A stretch of DNA of 64,000 nucleotides from Vitellaria paradoxa (Eukaryota > Streptophyta > Magnoliopsida > Ericales > Sapotaceae): contig CM034241.1 of assembly GCA_019916065.1 (NCBI GenBank), positions 8,159,223 to 8,223,222 of the forward strand, given 5' to 3'. The notes under the pieces are model-generated. The model worked only from the letters and a program-made list of their open reading frames with translations. It was not told the DNA's origin and searched no databases. The translations under genes and the position numbers were made by a program. Shown here piece by piece: positions 44,746 to 57,400 of the stretch. Position 1 is the stretch's first letter, and every line of letters begins with the position of its first letter.

Positions 44746-45220
44746 GGATCCGCTCACTAAAGGCTTACCACGCAAGGTCTTTCATGAGCATGTAGCTCAT
44801 ATGGGTGTTGTATCATTTGATGATATGTTGGTTTAGTGGGAGTTTGTATTTGGATACTTTTCAATTGTAGACACATTTTATGGATTTATTTTCTGCAGAA
44901 TAAGATATTTGGTTTATTTGCACTCTGAATGTATTTGTTGTGATCTCACTAAAGAATAAACTAGGACCAGTTGGAAATAGGCATGTTTAGATCACATTAC
45001 ATGTAATTTTCATGCTACACATCCATACTTGATCTATGTTGTTGATTGTATTAATATATGTGACTATTGATGGGTTTAGTTATGATACATATAACGAAAG
45101 CCGCTTTAATCCTATATTGATATAATTGATGGACCAGATTGCATAAAGATGTTTGATAATGATAGCAAATTTTGAGCTCTTAAGGTTACTTTTATAATGC
45201 ACAAACTAACATATCTGGCC

Positions 45221-45232
45221 CAAGTGGGAGAT
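45221..45232 (+). promoter_or_regulatory. Polypurine tract of copia element
   Basis: CAAGTGGGAGAT lies directly before the 3' LTR. Confidence 0.85.
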
Positions 45233-45643
45233 TGTTGGAAAAATAATCAATTGTGGGCCAAATATGTTATTTGTGTGTTATAGGCTATCATAAAGGTTAA
45301 GCCCATTTAAAGTGGTCTGTTAAGGTTTTAAGGTTTTGGGCTTTGTAACATCTCAATTTTGTATGGGCTTTTTAATGTGTAGATACCTAAGCCCATATTT
45401 CTATTTTATGATGGGCCGAATAGAAGTAGAGTTTTTACAGTTATTATAAATAGGTTATGGTCTCCAAGTCATACGTAAGAGTTTTTTAATCAATCTGAGA
45501 TCCCATCGTCAGAGAGAATTAAGAAAAAAAACCTACGTATTGGCTTGGAAGATCAAGAACCACAAAATTACATCAATGGATTCAGGTACGCTTCTGCATT
45601 AATTTATTTTCTTGATGATTCGATATGAATTAAATAATCAACA
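45233..45643 (+). repeat. 3' LTR of copia element
   Basis: 411 bp, TGTTGGAAAAATAATCAATT..ATAATCAACA. Includes the 20 bp missing from the 5' LTR, so the deletion is in the 5' copy. Confidence 0.9.
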
Positions 45644-45925
45644 ATAAGATTCAGCAATATGAGCTTCAAGATCAGCAATAGGAGGCATAAACACTGAATG
45701 ATCATTTTCTTGATGCTTCCTAGAAAAAGGCCAACTCTGCTCTGATGAGCAAATGATATGCAGAAGAACATGAGCTTGCAATACAAGTAACAAGGAAATT
45801 TATCTTGAAGTAACTGTACCAGATAACTTCACATTATACAAAGAAATCAGATTCTCACTGTGGAAAGCTGCTTCCAAAATGTCATCAGATTTTGCTTGAT
45901 CTTTGAGCAATGCATATATATTGCC
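45644..45925 (-). pseudogene. Gene fragment resembling a RUS/DUF647 C-terminus, split by copia
   Basis: Two exons on the minus strand. Exon A (45859-45925, acceptor CTTCAAAG, donor CACA|GTGAGA) encodes NIYALLKDQAKSDDILEAAF. Exon B (from 45774, acceptor ATTGCAAG) encodes HVLLHIICSSEQSWPF then HSVFMPPIADLEAHIAESY, where the copia element is inserted. Frame is kept across the intron. The pattern IYALLKDQ..DDIL.AAFHxHVLLH is reminiscent of the C-terminal region of plant root-UVB-sensitive (DUF647) proteins. This is from memory and tentative. No upstream DUF647 core is present nearby, so it is a relic. Confidence 0.45.
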
Positions 45926-46083
45926 CTTTGAAGGATATATATGAGTAAATACAGAGGTGCAGGTGCTGTTATCCATGGGTGGGGAGTGAAAAGAAAATAG
46001 TGGAGAGATTTTTATTTACTTAAAAATATTATCAGGAGTTCAAATATAAGTTTTGAGGTAAATGGGGTAATTGCCCAAACCTT

Positions 46084-46096
46084 ACGTCTGCCCCTG
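46084..46096. mobile_element. Orphan hAT-like terminus
   Basis: TACGTCTGCCCCTG ends a short AT-rich segment in the manner of CAGGGGCAGAC hAT ends. No matching left terminus was identified, so it is a fragment at most. Confidence 0.25.
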
Positions 46097-46449
46097 AACA
46101 CAAGATCTACCTAAAGAATTTTTTAAGAGAAAATAGTAGACTCCAAAATTCAGCTCTAATTAAACTGCATTAACTGAATCCTCTCAAATAAGTATATTTC
46201 TATGTGGAGAAGAAAAATAAAAATTTGCACTACCAAAAGCACACATGAAGCAATTGATAGGATCTCTATTTCCTACATCCACAATATAGGTGAGTACACT
46301 AAGATTACACCCCCATTTGGACCATGGATAGGGTAGATCTGAAATTAATTCACAATGCTAAAATATAGATGAACTCAAGAAAAAGATAGATCATGGAAGG
46401 TCTTATTGTGCAATTTAAGCAAATCAATACCTATAATACATATGCTGCT

Positions 46450-48680
46450 TTAATCCTCAACCTCTGCTCTGATTTCCTTTAGCAGGTCTTCCTTGTATTC
46501 CTCAAAATTACCAGGGGAAGTTCTCACAATTCCATTCTCCACGACACAAATCTGGCTCCTTACTTCATCATCACAAACTCGTGATATTAGTCTCAAATCG
46601 TGACTGACAAGGACAACTCCACCAGTAAACTCATCAAGTGCATCTGCTAGTGCATCAATGCTCTGCATATCCAAATGATTTGTGGGCTTATCCAATAGCA
46701 AAATGTGTGGCTTTGACATGGAGATTGAAGTAAAGACAACCCGAGATTTCTGGCCACCAGATAATTTTGCAATAGGGGTGAGGTGGTTATGACTGGGGAG
46801 ACTGAATTTCCCAAGCTTTGCCCAGACGGCCTCTTGCTAACCAAGTCCCTATTGATCTGGGTGAAGTTGAAGAATATACTGAATTAGTGTTTCATTCATT
46901 GTTAGAAGATCAACAAAGTGCTGTGAATATCTCCCAATCCTTAGTTTTTGACTCCTTGGCACTTCACCCTTAGTTGGGAACAAGTCACCTGCAAGAAGAT
47001 TCAGTGAAGTAGATTACCCAGCTCCACTGGGTCCAACTATAGCAACGCGAGTACCCATATCAATACCAACATCAATATCAGAAAGACTGAAATCATCTCG
47101 ATTTGGGTAACTGAAGCTGACATCAATAACCTGGAAAAGTGAGGGTGTTCTCAGTTCAGGAAAGTGGAACTTGTGAAGCTCGACGGTGTAATCTCTCCAC
47201 TTCTGAGGTGCATTTGGCAGGGGTTCATCCTCATCAACCTTGCCCCTCTCTTTATTCTTTGATGCTTCTTTGGCAGCCGCAAATTTAGCTCTATCCTTGA
47301 CCTTCTCTTGCTGAGCTCGATTCCCAGTTCTCTTGGCAGCTTTTACCTGCTTTTCATAAATCTCAAACTTCTTGTTCATCTCTTTCCTGCATTGCTCATA
47401 CCCACTTTCAAAGTCATCAAAATTCCACGGTATATGTGGAGTTCCATGTCATGGAGGTGAATAATCTCATTGCAAACTGAGTTAAGGAAATCCCAATCAT
47501 GTGAGACAACAACAAGAGTTTTCTTCCAGCGGCACAAGTATTCCTCTAACCAGAGAATAGCCCTCAGGTCAAGATGATTTGTGGGTTCATCCAACAACAA
47601 CAAAGTTGGCTGAATGAAAAGTGCTCTAGCAAATGAAATTCTAATCCTCCAGCCACCGCTAACTGATCGAGTTGGGCGACCCTGCATGTCCTTGGTGAAA
47701 CCTAACCCTGGAAGGATCTTTGATGCCTGAGCCGCAGCAGCATCGGACCTTATCAGCTGTAATTTTTCATACAATTCAGCAAGCATCTCTCCAGCATCAT
47801 CCCCATTAACATCGTCACTTTCATCCTCAACCCCAGCAGCAGGAGATGCATCTTGCAAAGCTGCAGCCTCTTGTCGGGGCTTAATGAGCCGCTCACTAGC
47901 TGAAACAACTGCTTCAAGAGCAGTTTCATCATCACCAACCAGCTCTTGCTCAATCAAAAGCACATCTATATTTTTCGGGACTGGAACCTTCCTCCAAGAT
48001 AGGAGCTTTAATAGCATAGATTTTCCCTTTCCATTGGGTCCAACTAATCCATATCTCTTCCCATGAGATATCTTCACTTGCGCATTCTTTAAGAGTTCTT
48101 TTCCCTGAGCTGACATAGAGAAGTTATCTATTGTTATATCTTTCACATTAGCATCAGCTTTGCTTTCACCATCAAGAACTGAGGCACGGCCACCAATAAC
48201 AACAGTAAAGGTATCGTGATCATCCTTGAGGGCTTCCTGTTTGGCAAGTTCAGCAGCCTGGGCAACCAGCCTATCCTTCTGCTCTTGTTTCTTCAATTCT
48301 TTGTCAGTTATGGAGATGTCAAGAGCTTTGCATCACTCCTCTGCTGTCGACTGGACTGTTTATTGATATTATTTTGTTGTTGATCTTCTTCAGAGACATA
48401 ATCATCATCATCCTCATCAGAGGGAGGGAGATCCAACCCATCAAAATAAGATGGTTTTGCAACTGGTTTTGCCTTGGGCTTACTAGAGGTTGGCAATGTT
48501 GATACTTTCTTAGCTTTATCAGGTCTCTGGTCCATGCTGGTGAGCATTGCTGAGACAGAGAGTTTCTCTTTCTTCCCATTTTTTAAAGTATCTTTGCTGC
48601 TTGGCTTACCCTTTGATGGAGCTCCACTCTCGTCGGCTTTCTTTTTTCCCATTGTCTCAGTTGATCTGATAAAGAATGAA
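46450..48680 (-). pseudogene. ABCF-type (GCN20/ABCF4-like) ATPase pseudogene
   Basis: On the minus strand from MGKKKADESG (Met 48652): a Lys/Ser-rich N-terminus with LDLPPSDEDDDD, a first nucleotide-binding domain with GPNGKGKSMLLKLL (Walker A, Thr changed to Met), SGGWRIRISFARAL and LLLLDEPTNHLDLR, then a linker and a second domain. These fit soluble plant ABCF4/GCN-type ATPases, which act around translation and have no membrane domain. Breaks: a missing base near 48330, a missing A near 47431, a stop in place of the second Walker A Lys (47014-47016), stops at 46849-46851 and 46837-46839, and LLLDKPTNHLD with Lys for the catalytic Glu (46687-46689). The coding part has no introns, but a splice acceptor (TTTTTTCAG) precedes it at 48681. 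A DNA-level duplicate is therefore more likely than a retrocopy. Confidence 0.88.
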
Positions 48681-49429
48681 CTGAAAAAAGGAGAAAACAA
48701 AAATTTAATAACTTTGATAATTCAATAAACCTCAGTTCAGAAAAAAACAAACAACAGTGAATAGGAACGAAAACAAGTTTACTTGACGCAGAATAAGTGA
48801 TGGGCCGTGATATCATTCACTTAGACAAAAGGATGTTTGATTCAACACGAAGAAAAAAATTTCAGAATATGAAATTTGAAAAAACAAGCTCTCCACAGAG
48901 AAATTCTGATTTATTGAGTAATAAAAACTAAAGAAAACTGCTTCTCTACCTTCCTTATATAAGCTAACAAAGTAGTCCTAATTTAAGTAGAATTCTAACT
49001 GAATTTACAAGGGTATTTAGACTAATTCGGAAAAATTAATTTTAGTAGAAACCGGTAAATTTTAGAAGATAAGATTCTGCTCAAATGGTTTTACAAAACA
49101 GAAAAAGTTAAGAAATAAATAACAATAAAAACTTAGAATTAGTAACAATTTGGGAATCAGAATAGCAATGATGATGATGATCTGTTTTAATGAATTCGTA
49201 GTGCAAGAGGTCAAAAAATTATCAAACAAGCACTGGACTCGGGGGAGCTGACATCACTCCCCCCCTCCCAAATGTCACCCAAACATCACATTTGGACCAT
49301 TAGATTAAAATTTAATGGTTCATATTCATTCACGTTTAATTTAAAAACACTTAAATGAATCTGGACCATTGAATCATCGCATTGCAATGTTAGCCGCTTC
49401 CTTTTCACAAGCACCAAATGGCTCAAACT
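48681..49429. other. Presumed 5' UTR intron of the ABCF pseudogene
   Basis: AT-rich, no coding sequence. Its left edge is the acceptor before the ABCF exon. The expected donor would be the CAG|GTGCTC near 50410 if the upstream exon proposed there is real. Confidence 0.35.
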
Positions 49430-49984
49430 TAGGGGTGTGCACAATTTGGTTAAAATTTGGTTTTCGAACCATACCAGCCAAATTTAAATACCGACCAAAT
49501 TTAAGAACTTTGGTTCGGTTATTTATTTGGGAACGGTCAGTTTGTTTTTTATTTTTATAAAAATAATGGTTATTGGTTTTGGATATGGTTTTGAAATTTT
49601 AAAATCAAATAAACCGACTTAACCGAATTAAATTTACTTAATATATATATATATATATATAATTAACCTAAATATCCACTTCTATCAATAATTTTGTTTT
49701 TTAAAATCTCAAAAGATATAAGAAATCAACAAATCATTATAATATTATATATATATTCTAAGTCTCAAATAGCACTTTTTATAATTAAATTATAAAAAAT
49801 ATATTTAAATTTATAAGTGTATATAACCGAACCGACCATAACCAAACCAATAAAATACAGTTTGGTTAACATTCGGTTAGTGCATATTTTTTGGTCGATT
49901 TGGTCATTATTTCTGATTTTCAAAATTAATCTGTTCAGTTATAAAAGTGCCATTTTCGAACTGTACCGACTACTGTCACCCCAA
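49430..49984. mobile_element. hAT-like non-autonomous element (family C, copy 2)
   Basis: Begins TAGGGGTGTGCACAATTTGG and ends near GTCACCCCAA, with the same internal blocks as 7988-8732 but without the nested MITE. Here TTTAAATTTATAAG is uninterrupted. Flanking 8-mers agree at only 5 of 8 positions. No coding capacity. Confidence 0.6.
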
Positions 49985-50410
49985 CAAGAACTGATGCAAA
50001 CAGGTACAAAACCAAAATAGAACAATAAAAATGCCCAAACAAATCCATAATAGTATTTTCCATCTAACCTAATTATACCTTCCAAAATTTAAGTTCAGGA
50101 GGAACTGGAGCCACACATATAGAAATTCAGATTACAAGTTTCAAGTAAAAACAACACAATGAATCATCAATTCATACAAATTCAAAACAAACAGCAATGA
50201 TATGTGTATACACCCAAAATAAAAATTAAAAAAAAATTAATAGAAGAAAAGAAAAAAAAATCAACAAGGAGAGTCAGGGATTTAGCACAAAATTCAAAAT
50301 CAAGTGAGGGACCCTAACAAAAAATACAGGTGCAATTATATCTTCATGTGCCAATATAACCGTGTATACATATACAACTACATCGAAGGAGAGAAATAAT
50401 TAGAGCACCT

Positions 50411-50640
50411 GAAGCACAATTGATGAAAGAAAAGAGAGATACGAACTCGGTTCCGCGAGACTCCAGATCGGCAGCACCCTTAGTAAGAGCTCGGAAGAAA
50501 GAACCCAGGTTTCCTAGACACTCGTGCTTAGAGGGGGGGTTTCGGCTCAAGTTTTTGAGTCCGATAGAATTGAATCCATTTGTACCGAACGGGGCAGGTC
50601 CGGGTTTTCGGGTGCGGTCCGACCAGAATTGAATCCATTA
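50411..50640 (-). other. Possible 5' UTR exon of the ABCF pseudogene
   Basis: A comparatively GC-rich block ending in a good donor on the minus strand (CTTCAG|GTGCTCTAA). It sits 1.7 kb upstream of the ABCF coding exon, in the right orientation. Supported only by composition and splice signal. Confidence 0.3.
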
Positions 50641-52705
50641 AAAAAAGTCCAAAATGCAATATTGTTATTTTAGTCAATTAAAAAAAGTCAAACAAAATGT
50701 ACCAAAAATTCGAGGTTTTTAAATGGGACTTTTTCAAGTGAATTAAAAAAAAATACTCTTAACAATATTGTTTCCTATTCTATATCTAAAAATATTTTGA
50801 CACCAATAATAGGTTAAACAAATCAATATATTTAAATTAAATTATAAGAATACGATGTTGATTTATATAAAGATATCCGGTATGTTTATAATAATTAATA
50901 CTAAACTAGTGTAACCATTATTAATTATCAAGTATTTCAAATAATTAATTTTTCATTGTTATTTTAAATTAATCATAATTCATCACATCAAATAATTCTA
51001 ATTCATGATAATTAAGTCCAGGTTTAAACTAACACAATTATATTCACTTTTCTTTTAATAGTTATGAAAAATCCTTTAATTTTAAATCTAAAAATACAAA
51101 TCCAACCTTGAAGGAATCTATTTAGTTTATGCGCAAAATGCTATTCTAAATTCAACAAATATTGAAAAGATATAAGTCCCTCAGTTAGTGGCACGTGTAG
51201 AGGGTAGTTTTAAAATATTTTAAAGGTCTAGAATAGTTAAAAAAAATTGAATACCCTTTTTAATCTATAAAATCTTGCTCTTCCAATTTTTTTTTTTAAT
51301 TCGAAATCGTCCTTTCACATATTGAGCTGTTTAGACTACAATATATATATATATATAAAGTTGTCAAAAATTACAAAAAGTTATCAAGTCTCTTAATCAA
51401 ATTTTATTATGTGTTACTTTTATATCAACTTTTTTTTTTTACCATCCAAACACATAAAATTTCTTAACCTCATCCTTTTAAGCTTTAAATCTTATTTTTA
51501 ACCTATCTCTCAAAGATCAAATACCTCTACTATCATTTATCTTTACCCAATACTAATAATAATAATAATAAAACCTTTAATCAATCTATGAGCCTTGACC
51601 TTCAAGGAATTTTTGTTGGAGCATACATATAAGCCCAGTAGGTTTAAGAGAAAAAGAAGGTAATTTTATATTTTCAATTAATTCTCTTAGTTGGTATACT
51701 TATTTAAAATATTATATTTATTTAAAATGCTATTGTATTTGAGGGAATGAAATAAAATAATAATATAAAAATAGTCATTTTATTTTTTTGTATCAGACTA
51801 GACCGGTAGAGTAATCACGGAGGGTGGTTGCGTATTGTACTCACACTTTGTAACCAAAAGAGCTATATCGCATTAGTTTAGAGATGTGTGTAAAAATAAT
51901 TGAAAGAATTATTAAAGAAACATGATATAGAAACAAAAAATATAAAACAGAGAGAAAAATACTCAATTTCAAATAAGACAAACAAAGAGAGGTTGTCCTT
52001 ATTGCTCAAGTATTAACTGCGACACTTTCCTAAAACACAACATCTCAAGTAGCACACAAGATTTTAAAATTTAAGGTAGACAGTTAGAACTAGTGTTGGA
52101 AATTAAATGTAATATTTTATTACAAGATAGAAAATTGTTGAGAAAAATATTTTTCACATGTTATCATTGATCTCGATTGATTGTATAACTATGATGGTTG
52201 AATCTTTATACCCAAATTTATATAGTGGAAAAACTTAGGTGATAACTGCATTGTCTCAAGATTTTTTTCTATTAGGTTTTTCTCGTAAAAATCCTCTTTC
52301 ATATAATTTTTTGCATGGGTGATTGATTATTTGGATTACTTGGATTACTAGCACAATCCTAATTGATTGTGTAATTTTCCAAACACAAGAATTTCAAGGT
52401 CCTATTAGGATTAAAAATCAATATTTTACTAAACAATTATAATTCAAATCCTATGGTGTCTAAGAATCAAAATCCTAATTCATCACATAACTTGTCAACA
52501 CAAGAACTTGGAAATTTTTCAATGAAGATCAAGGATTGTTTTGAAGATGCCTTGGATGAGTTTGCTATTATTCTGTCAGAGTCAAAAATGGTTGAAATGC
52601 ACATAGATTTGAAATTTAACAATGTCTCATACAAGTTTAGAAATACAATGAAAAATAATTATTTATATGTGACGTAATAGCGTATTTGAAACATCAAATA
52701 GGCAT
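50641..52705. other. AT-rich intergenic region
   Basis: No gene recognised. Contains (TA)n at about 51340-51355, (AAT)n near 51554-51570 and several A/T runs. A 74-codon plus-strand frame at 52453-52677 has no identifiable motif and typical low-complexity composition. Confidence 0.4.
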
Positions 52706-53992
52706 TAGGGATGCGAACGATCGGAGGTGGATATGACATTATTCAAATCCAAACTTCAAATCCTCCGCCTACCTCCAAATTTTTCCCGAACTCTAAACAA
52801 ATATTTTTTTGGACCTCCGTCTCTGCTCTAAACGGAGAACGGATATATCCGCGAATATCCAAAACTCTAAACTATTTGTTCACCTCCAAATCTACCCTTA
52901 AGTTGTATGTAAGCTATTACTACCAAATAATTCATCTCCAAAATCAAAATAATGCATAATATCATCACAATAATAATTTACCAAAGTAATACATAAAATC
53001 TCAAAAACCAATATTGAATGTTTCATGAAACATTTTAGTTAAACTATTTGAAAATTCTGTTTTCTAGAGAACTCTTTTGAATGTCAATATTGAAAAGTTT
53101 AAAAATATATTTTAGCTTAAAATGTTAAAAATATAGAGGAAACAATAAACTATTCAAAGTTCAAGAAAGAAGTTAATAAACGAAACAATAATCTTTTGTA
53201 CTAAAAATAGGAAAAATAAAATAAAATAGCAAATAAAATATTTTAATTATTTTTTAAAATTTGTATCTAGATATTTTTCTGGAAACAATTGAGTTTACAA
53301 GTCATAATGGGGTTTGAAATTGTATAAATTAATATAAATTTGTAAAAATTATAGTTTCATAATTTGTGTAGTGAGTAAAAAATTTAAATTTTATAAAGAT
53401 TTATATAATTTTGTAAAGTCCCAAATGATATACTTTATAAAATTTTAAATTTACCTCTTTCAGCTTTCTTGATTTTTGCGTATGAAAAAGATAAATTGAA
53501 CTTTTAAACTTCAATTGGCACAAAAGTTTAAAAAAAAATTAAATTTATAATTTCTTTCACAAACACACCCTAATTAATACAAAATGATGACAATTTTTGT
53601 TTAAAATTTATTTATCAATATTCATTTTAATGATACTAATAGCGAAGTTCAATAAGTTTAGAGTATTATGAATGTGAATATTGTTTGTCATGGTATGGTG
53701 ATGATGTTGTTATCATGTTTCCAAATGACTCAGAGTTATTCAGATATTTTTCAAGACAGATAGGGATAGATCGAGGTAGATTGGGACAGATTCGAATTGG
53801 ATATTGAATTTGGGTTAGATTGGAGCAGAGGCAATCCCATCCCCATATCCGATCCAATATCTAAATTTTTTTTAAAAACCAAATCTAAATCCGATCCAAT
53901 CTCCAAAAAAAAAAAAAAAATCCAAATTCCACATCCACTCGAATCGGGTAACAGATTAGATTTAGACGGGTGGGCCAAGATGACCATCCCTA
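52706..53992. mobile_element. hAT-like non-autonomous element with 8-bp TSD
   Basis: TAGGGATG at the left is mirrored by CATCCCTA at the right. Flanking 8-mers ATAGGCAT (52698-52705) and ATAGACAT (53993-54000) match at 7 of 8. Subterminal regions contain words built on GGATATCCG and GATCCAATATC, common in this kind of plant element. 1287 bp, no transposase; internal short frames are non-coding. Confidence 0.75.
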
Positions 53993-54000
53993 ATAGACAT

Positions 54001-54487
54001 GGAATATTTGAGGAAAACATTCAGCATCAAATTTAATACATAAGAGAGACTGCTGTTATTGCCCAAGATTTAATTGTTGCACCTTGAAATGCAACCCCAA
54101 TGCAGTCCTCAACATAGTTTGTTGCTTGAATTTAGCAGCTCTGCATATAGAATTAGATTTCATCTGAGACAAAATTTAGATTTATTATTCATGATTAAAT
54201 ACAGAGAAAATTTTGAATTATAGCAACAAGAGCACTGCTATGCAACTTGAATTCTTTACTAGAGTAGAATGATGTAGCTCTCTTATGGACCAATTATTTT
54301 AAATAACAAACCCCACAAAGATTCAGTTTTATTACACAAGTACCATTAATTAACACATCATTCTGGTACATTTTTTCGAGAGAAGATTCCAGTAAAAAAG
54401 TATTTTTGTAGATATAATGGGAAAGTTTCAAATCCTACCAGTGTTACATGCATTAGGATAAATTATTTTCCTTTCAGAAGGCTAGGT
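54001..54487. other. 3' flank of SLC35F-like copy 2
   Basis: Downstream of the stop codon on the minus strand; probably holds the 3' UTR. Nothing else seen. Confidence 0.4.
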
Positions 54488-57400
54488 CTACTGTATAGGT
54501 TCGGCATTTCCTTCGCTCAGCTCATGGTACTGTGCATCCAAATTTCCAGCCTCAATAGCTTGTAGAGGAACAGAATCCTTCTCACTGAAAAATGAAAGGC
54601 AAATGCATCAAATAACTCCTGTTATTTCACATATAAGGTATTTTTGGAAATCTACCCTATGAGTATTAGAATAGTTGATGTAAAATAAAAGGCAAATACA
54701 TAGTAATAGCCTTCTACGAAACATGTCAAGTTTGATGTTCACCAAAAAAGAATTATCCTAGCGGTCAAGCTCATTACATAACCTATATAGAAAACTCTTT
54801 GTAGCCTATCAATTCAAGGTTGACACTCGCATCAACTATAAACCTGAACATCTTGTGTTTGACTTTTACAAGTGATGCCTTATCTTACCTAGTTTTTGTG
54901 TCTTGCGGGTGGGTTTGAATATTGTCTAGCTTTGGGTGGTGGTTCTGAGTTACCCAAGGAAATAATTAAAAAAAAACTATATAGAAAACTACCATTTTAG
55001 TTTACAGGACACCATTCCAAGCCTGTGGCATCTAATCACCTCTTGGTGTCACTGGACATGAGAATTGAATGGTTCTTACCCAAGCTTGTGTCATCGCTCT
55101 GAAGAAATACTCAAAGCTTTGAAAGTAAGACTAAAATGGGTGCAATCAAAATAAGAATTTATGTCAAGAGCCATTTATGGGTACTATGGTAAAAGCCCAT
55201 GAAACTTAAGTCACATGACTAATCTTAGTATATGAACCATGACTACCAATTCTTGCACAAATGTTATATTTTTCAAAACTAAAAAGACTAAAATGGGTGG
55301 AATTAAAATTGCAACATGCTAGGGCCATTGGTCGTTGCAATAGTAAAAGTTCAGATATGGTCCAATAGTAATAATTTGGACTGCATGGGAACATAGTCTT
55401 CCTAACATGGGAGCTCCCCAAAAGCTAACTAAAGAAGTGACAATATGGTTCATGGCTACTTATATATGCCCAATATCCCCCGCTTATGCTTTCATTGTTG
55501 AACTCAACACACATTACCTAAGGGTCAAGGTCATCACAGTTTCCAAAGCCAAACGGTAGAAAATATACAGTGAATAATTCCAAAGATAGTTCCATCTAGT
55601 AGAATGTTAGGAAGTGGTACAACAGTCACAACTAATTTCAATATTGTTAAAATAAACTTTTCTGATTCCCCTACTGTGATCTGCGTGCGTCAACATGATC
55701 ATAAATCAACTTTAGCTTTTCAAGCAAACACGATAACTTTTCTATCTTAAGATAGAAATCTGTCTTTCATGGCCTGTTTGAACACACAAGGAATTGCAAT
55801 TTGTAAACATCTAGATTGTGAGATAAGGGATAGAGCGTACTTTTTTGAATATGTAATGAGTCCAACAACAATAATTACAAAAGATACATAGTACAACCAG
55901 TTAACCTGCAAATAGAGATTGTTGTATTAAGTTAGCCTTGTTATGAAATGTAAAAGAATAGGTGTCACTTACAACTGTTGTACAACTGTATATAGTGAAA
56001 GAGAATAAGAGCATTTGAGTTCAAACTAATAGTGAAGAGAACCTGCTGGTGGTAGAAAAAGATCCGAATGACAACTGCCCACATATCAGATGTGAGAAGA
56101 GAGAGGTTTAACATTGTTGCTCCACTCATCTGTTTTCAATTTATAACATGTCAGATGTGAGAAAGGCATGGATCCACTAATCTGTTTTCATATTACACTC
56201 CATGAGAGATTGCAGACCTTTCCAATCAGTTTTTTTGGGGGGGGAGAGGGGCTCCAATAAATCTTAATGTTGCATTCGAATTAAGGATTTGTCAAGAGAA
56301 AATAAAATGAAAACAAAATGAAATTCCTTATTTATATTCAATTTTCTTTTTATAATTAATCAAATTTATATGTTAGAATATTGCAAACTATAGTAGGGTT
56401 TGATTCTTTCCTAACTTAGGAGATTTGATTTGATTAGGTAAAATATATATGTTTTCTTGTTTGTATTAGCTCATTTTATATACTCCATAACTATTTCGAT
56501 ATAAAATAGTGAATTGGTTCTTATGTTTTCTAGTTCTAGACATTTTTTTGATCTTAACAAGTGGTGGTGTCAAAGTAAGGTTGGAGTTATCAAAGCAAGA
56601 AACACATGAATTGCTTGCTCACTTTTGAAAAAAAATATTCAAAATAATGTTTTGAGCACAGCGAATTGTAGAGCTCGGTGAATAGATATGATTGTATAAA
56701 CCCTAGACGCTCTCTCATATGCTCTTCAGAGTTTTGCCAAAAGTTGGCTGAAAAATTTAGTGGCTTTCCAACAAAGATGAGTAGCTTAGATCACTCTAGC
56801 AAAAGCATTTATAATTAATTTGGTGGCATCAAAGTGCATTTAAGGGCTGGGCCAGTCAATTGGTAAAGCACTTACTTTACTTGGAAGAAGGTTCCAAATT
56901 CTATCCCCATGTTGCAGTTGACTTTTACTGTTTGACCAAATTGTTTGATTGTGTTGACCAATGTTTCATAGAAGTTTGAGATTCTGAAAAAGCCTTTTCT
57001 AGGGTTTTTTGGCATTCTAGTTCTATTCGCGAGATTAGAACAAGTTAATTCTAATTCCAAAATAGTGAAATGTTGATGGAGGTTTTCATAATAGACAACA
57101 GAGAGTGTTGTTGGTAAACTTGGATATGATTCTCGAACCTAAGATGGAAAGTACCCTATTCTACATGGAAGTGCTATAAAGGTGGAGGAGGAAGATCCAA
57201 ATAAACTAAAGGTTGATAAAAACATGAGTTTGGCCAGAACAAGCACAACAACCAAAGTTGCCCAAGAATTGCTTTCTCTGCATTCAGAAGAGGCTTGGCA
57301 GGATTGCTAAGATAAAAAATAGAAGAAACCAAATCGTTGGACGAGATTGGTATTGTACAGATCAAGGAGAGAGTAAACAAAAGGAGGTGTTGTTAGACAC

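Larger units (their letters stand above)
39191..45643 (+). mobile_element. Complete, decayed Ty1/copia retrotransposon
   Basis: LTRs at 39191-39581 and 45233-45643 are bracketed by the perfect 5-bp duplication ATAAG (39186-39190, 45644-45648). Order gag, protease, integrase, reverse transcriptase, RNase H defines Ty1/copia. About 16 LTR substitutions, plus a 20-bp deletion in the 5' LTR, suggest an older insertion than the element at 30.6-37.0 kb. The coding region carries stops at about 41138, 41333, 42077 and 43282 and frameshifts near 42668, 44150 and 44715, so it is dead. It inserted into a gene fragment on the opposite strand. Confidence 0.92.

Noticed and set aside
53797..54036. 79-codon plus-strand frame
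   Set aside because: It lies across the right end of the hAT-like element, is rich in low-complexity Asp/Pro/Lys words, and spans the element boundary.
56846..56910. Functional tRNA gene
   Set aside because: A and B boxes are only approximate and no full cloverleaf with a paired acceptor stem could be drawn; at most a SINE head.
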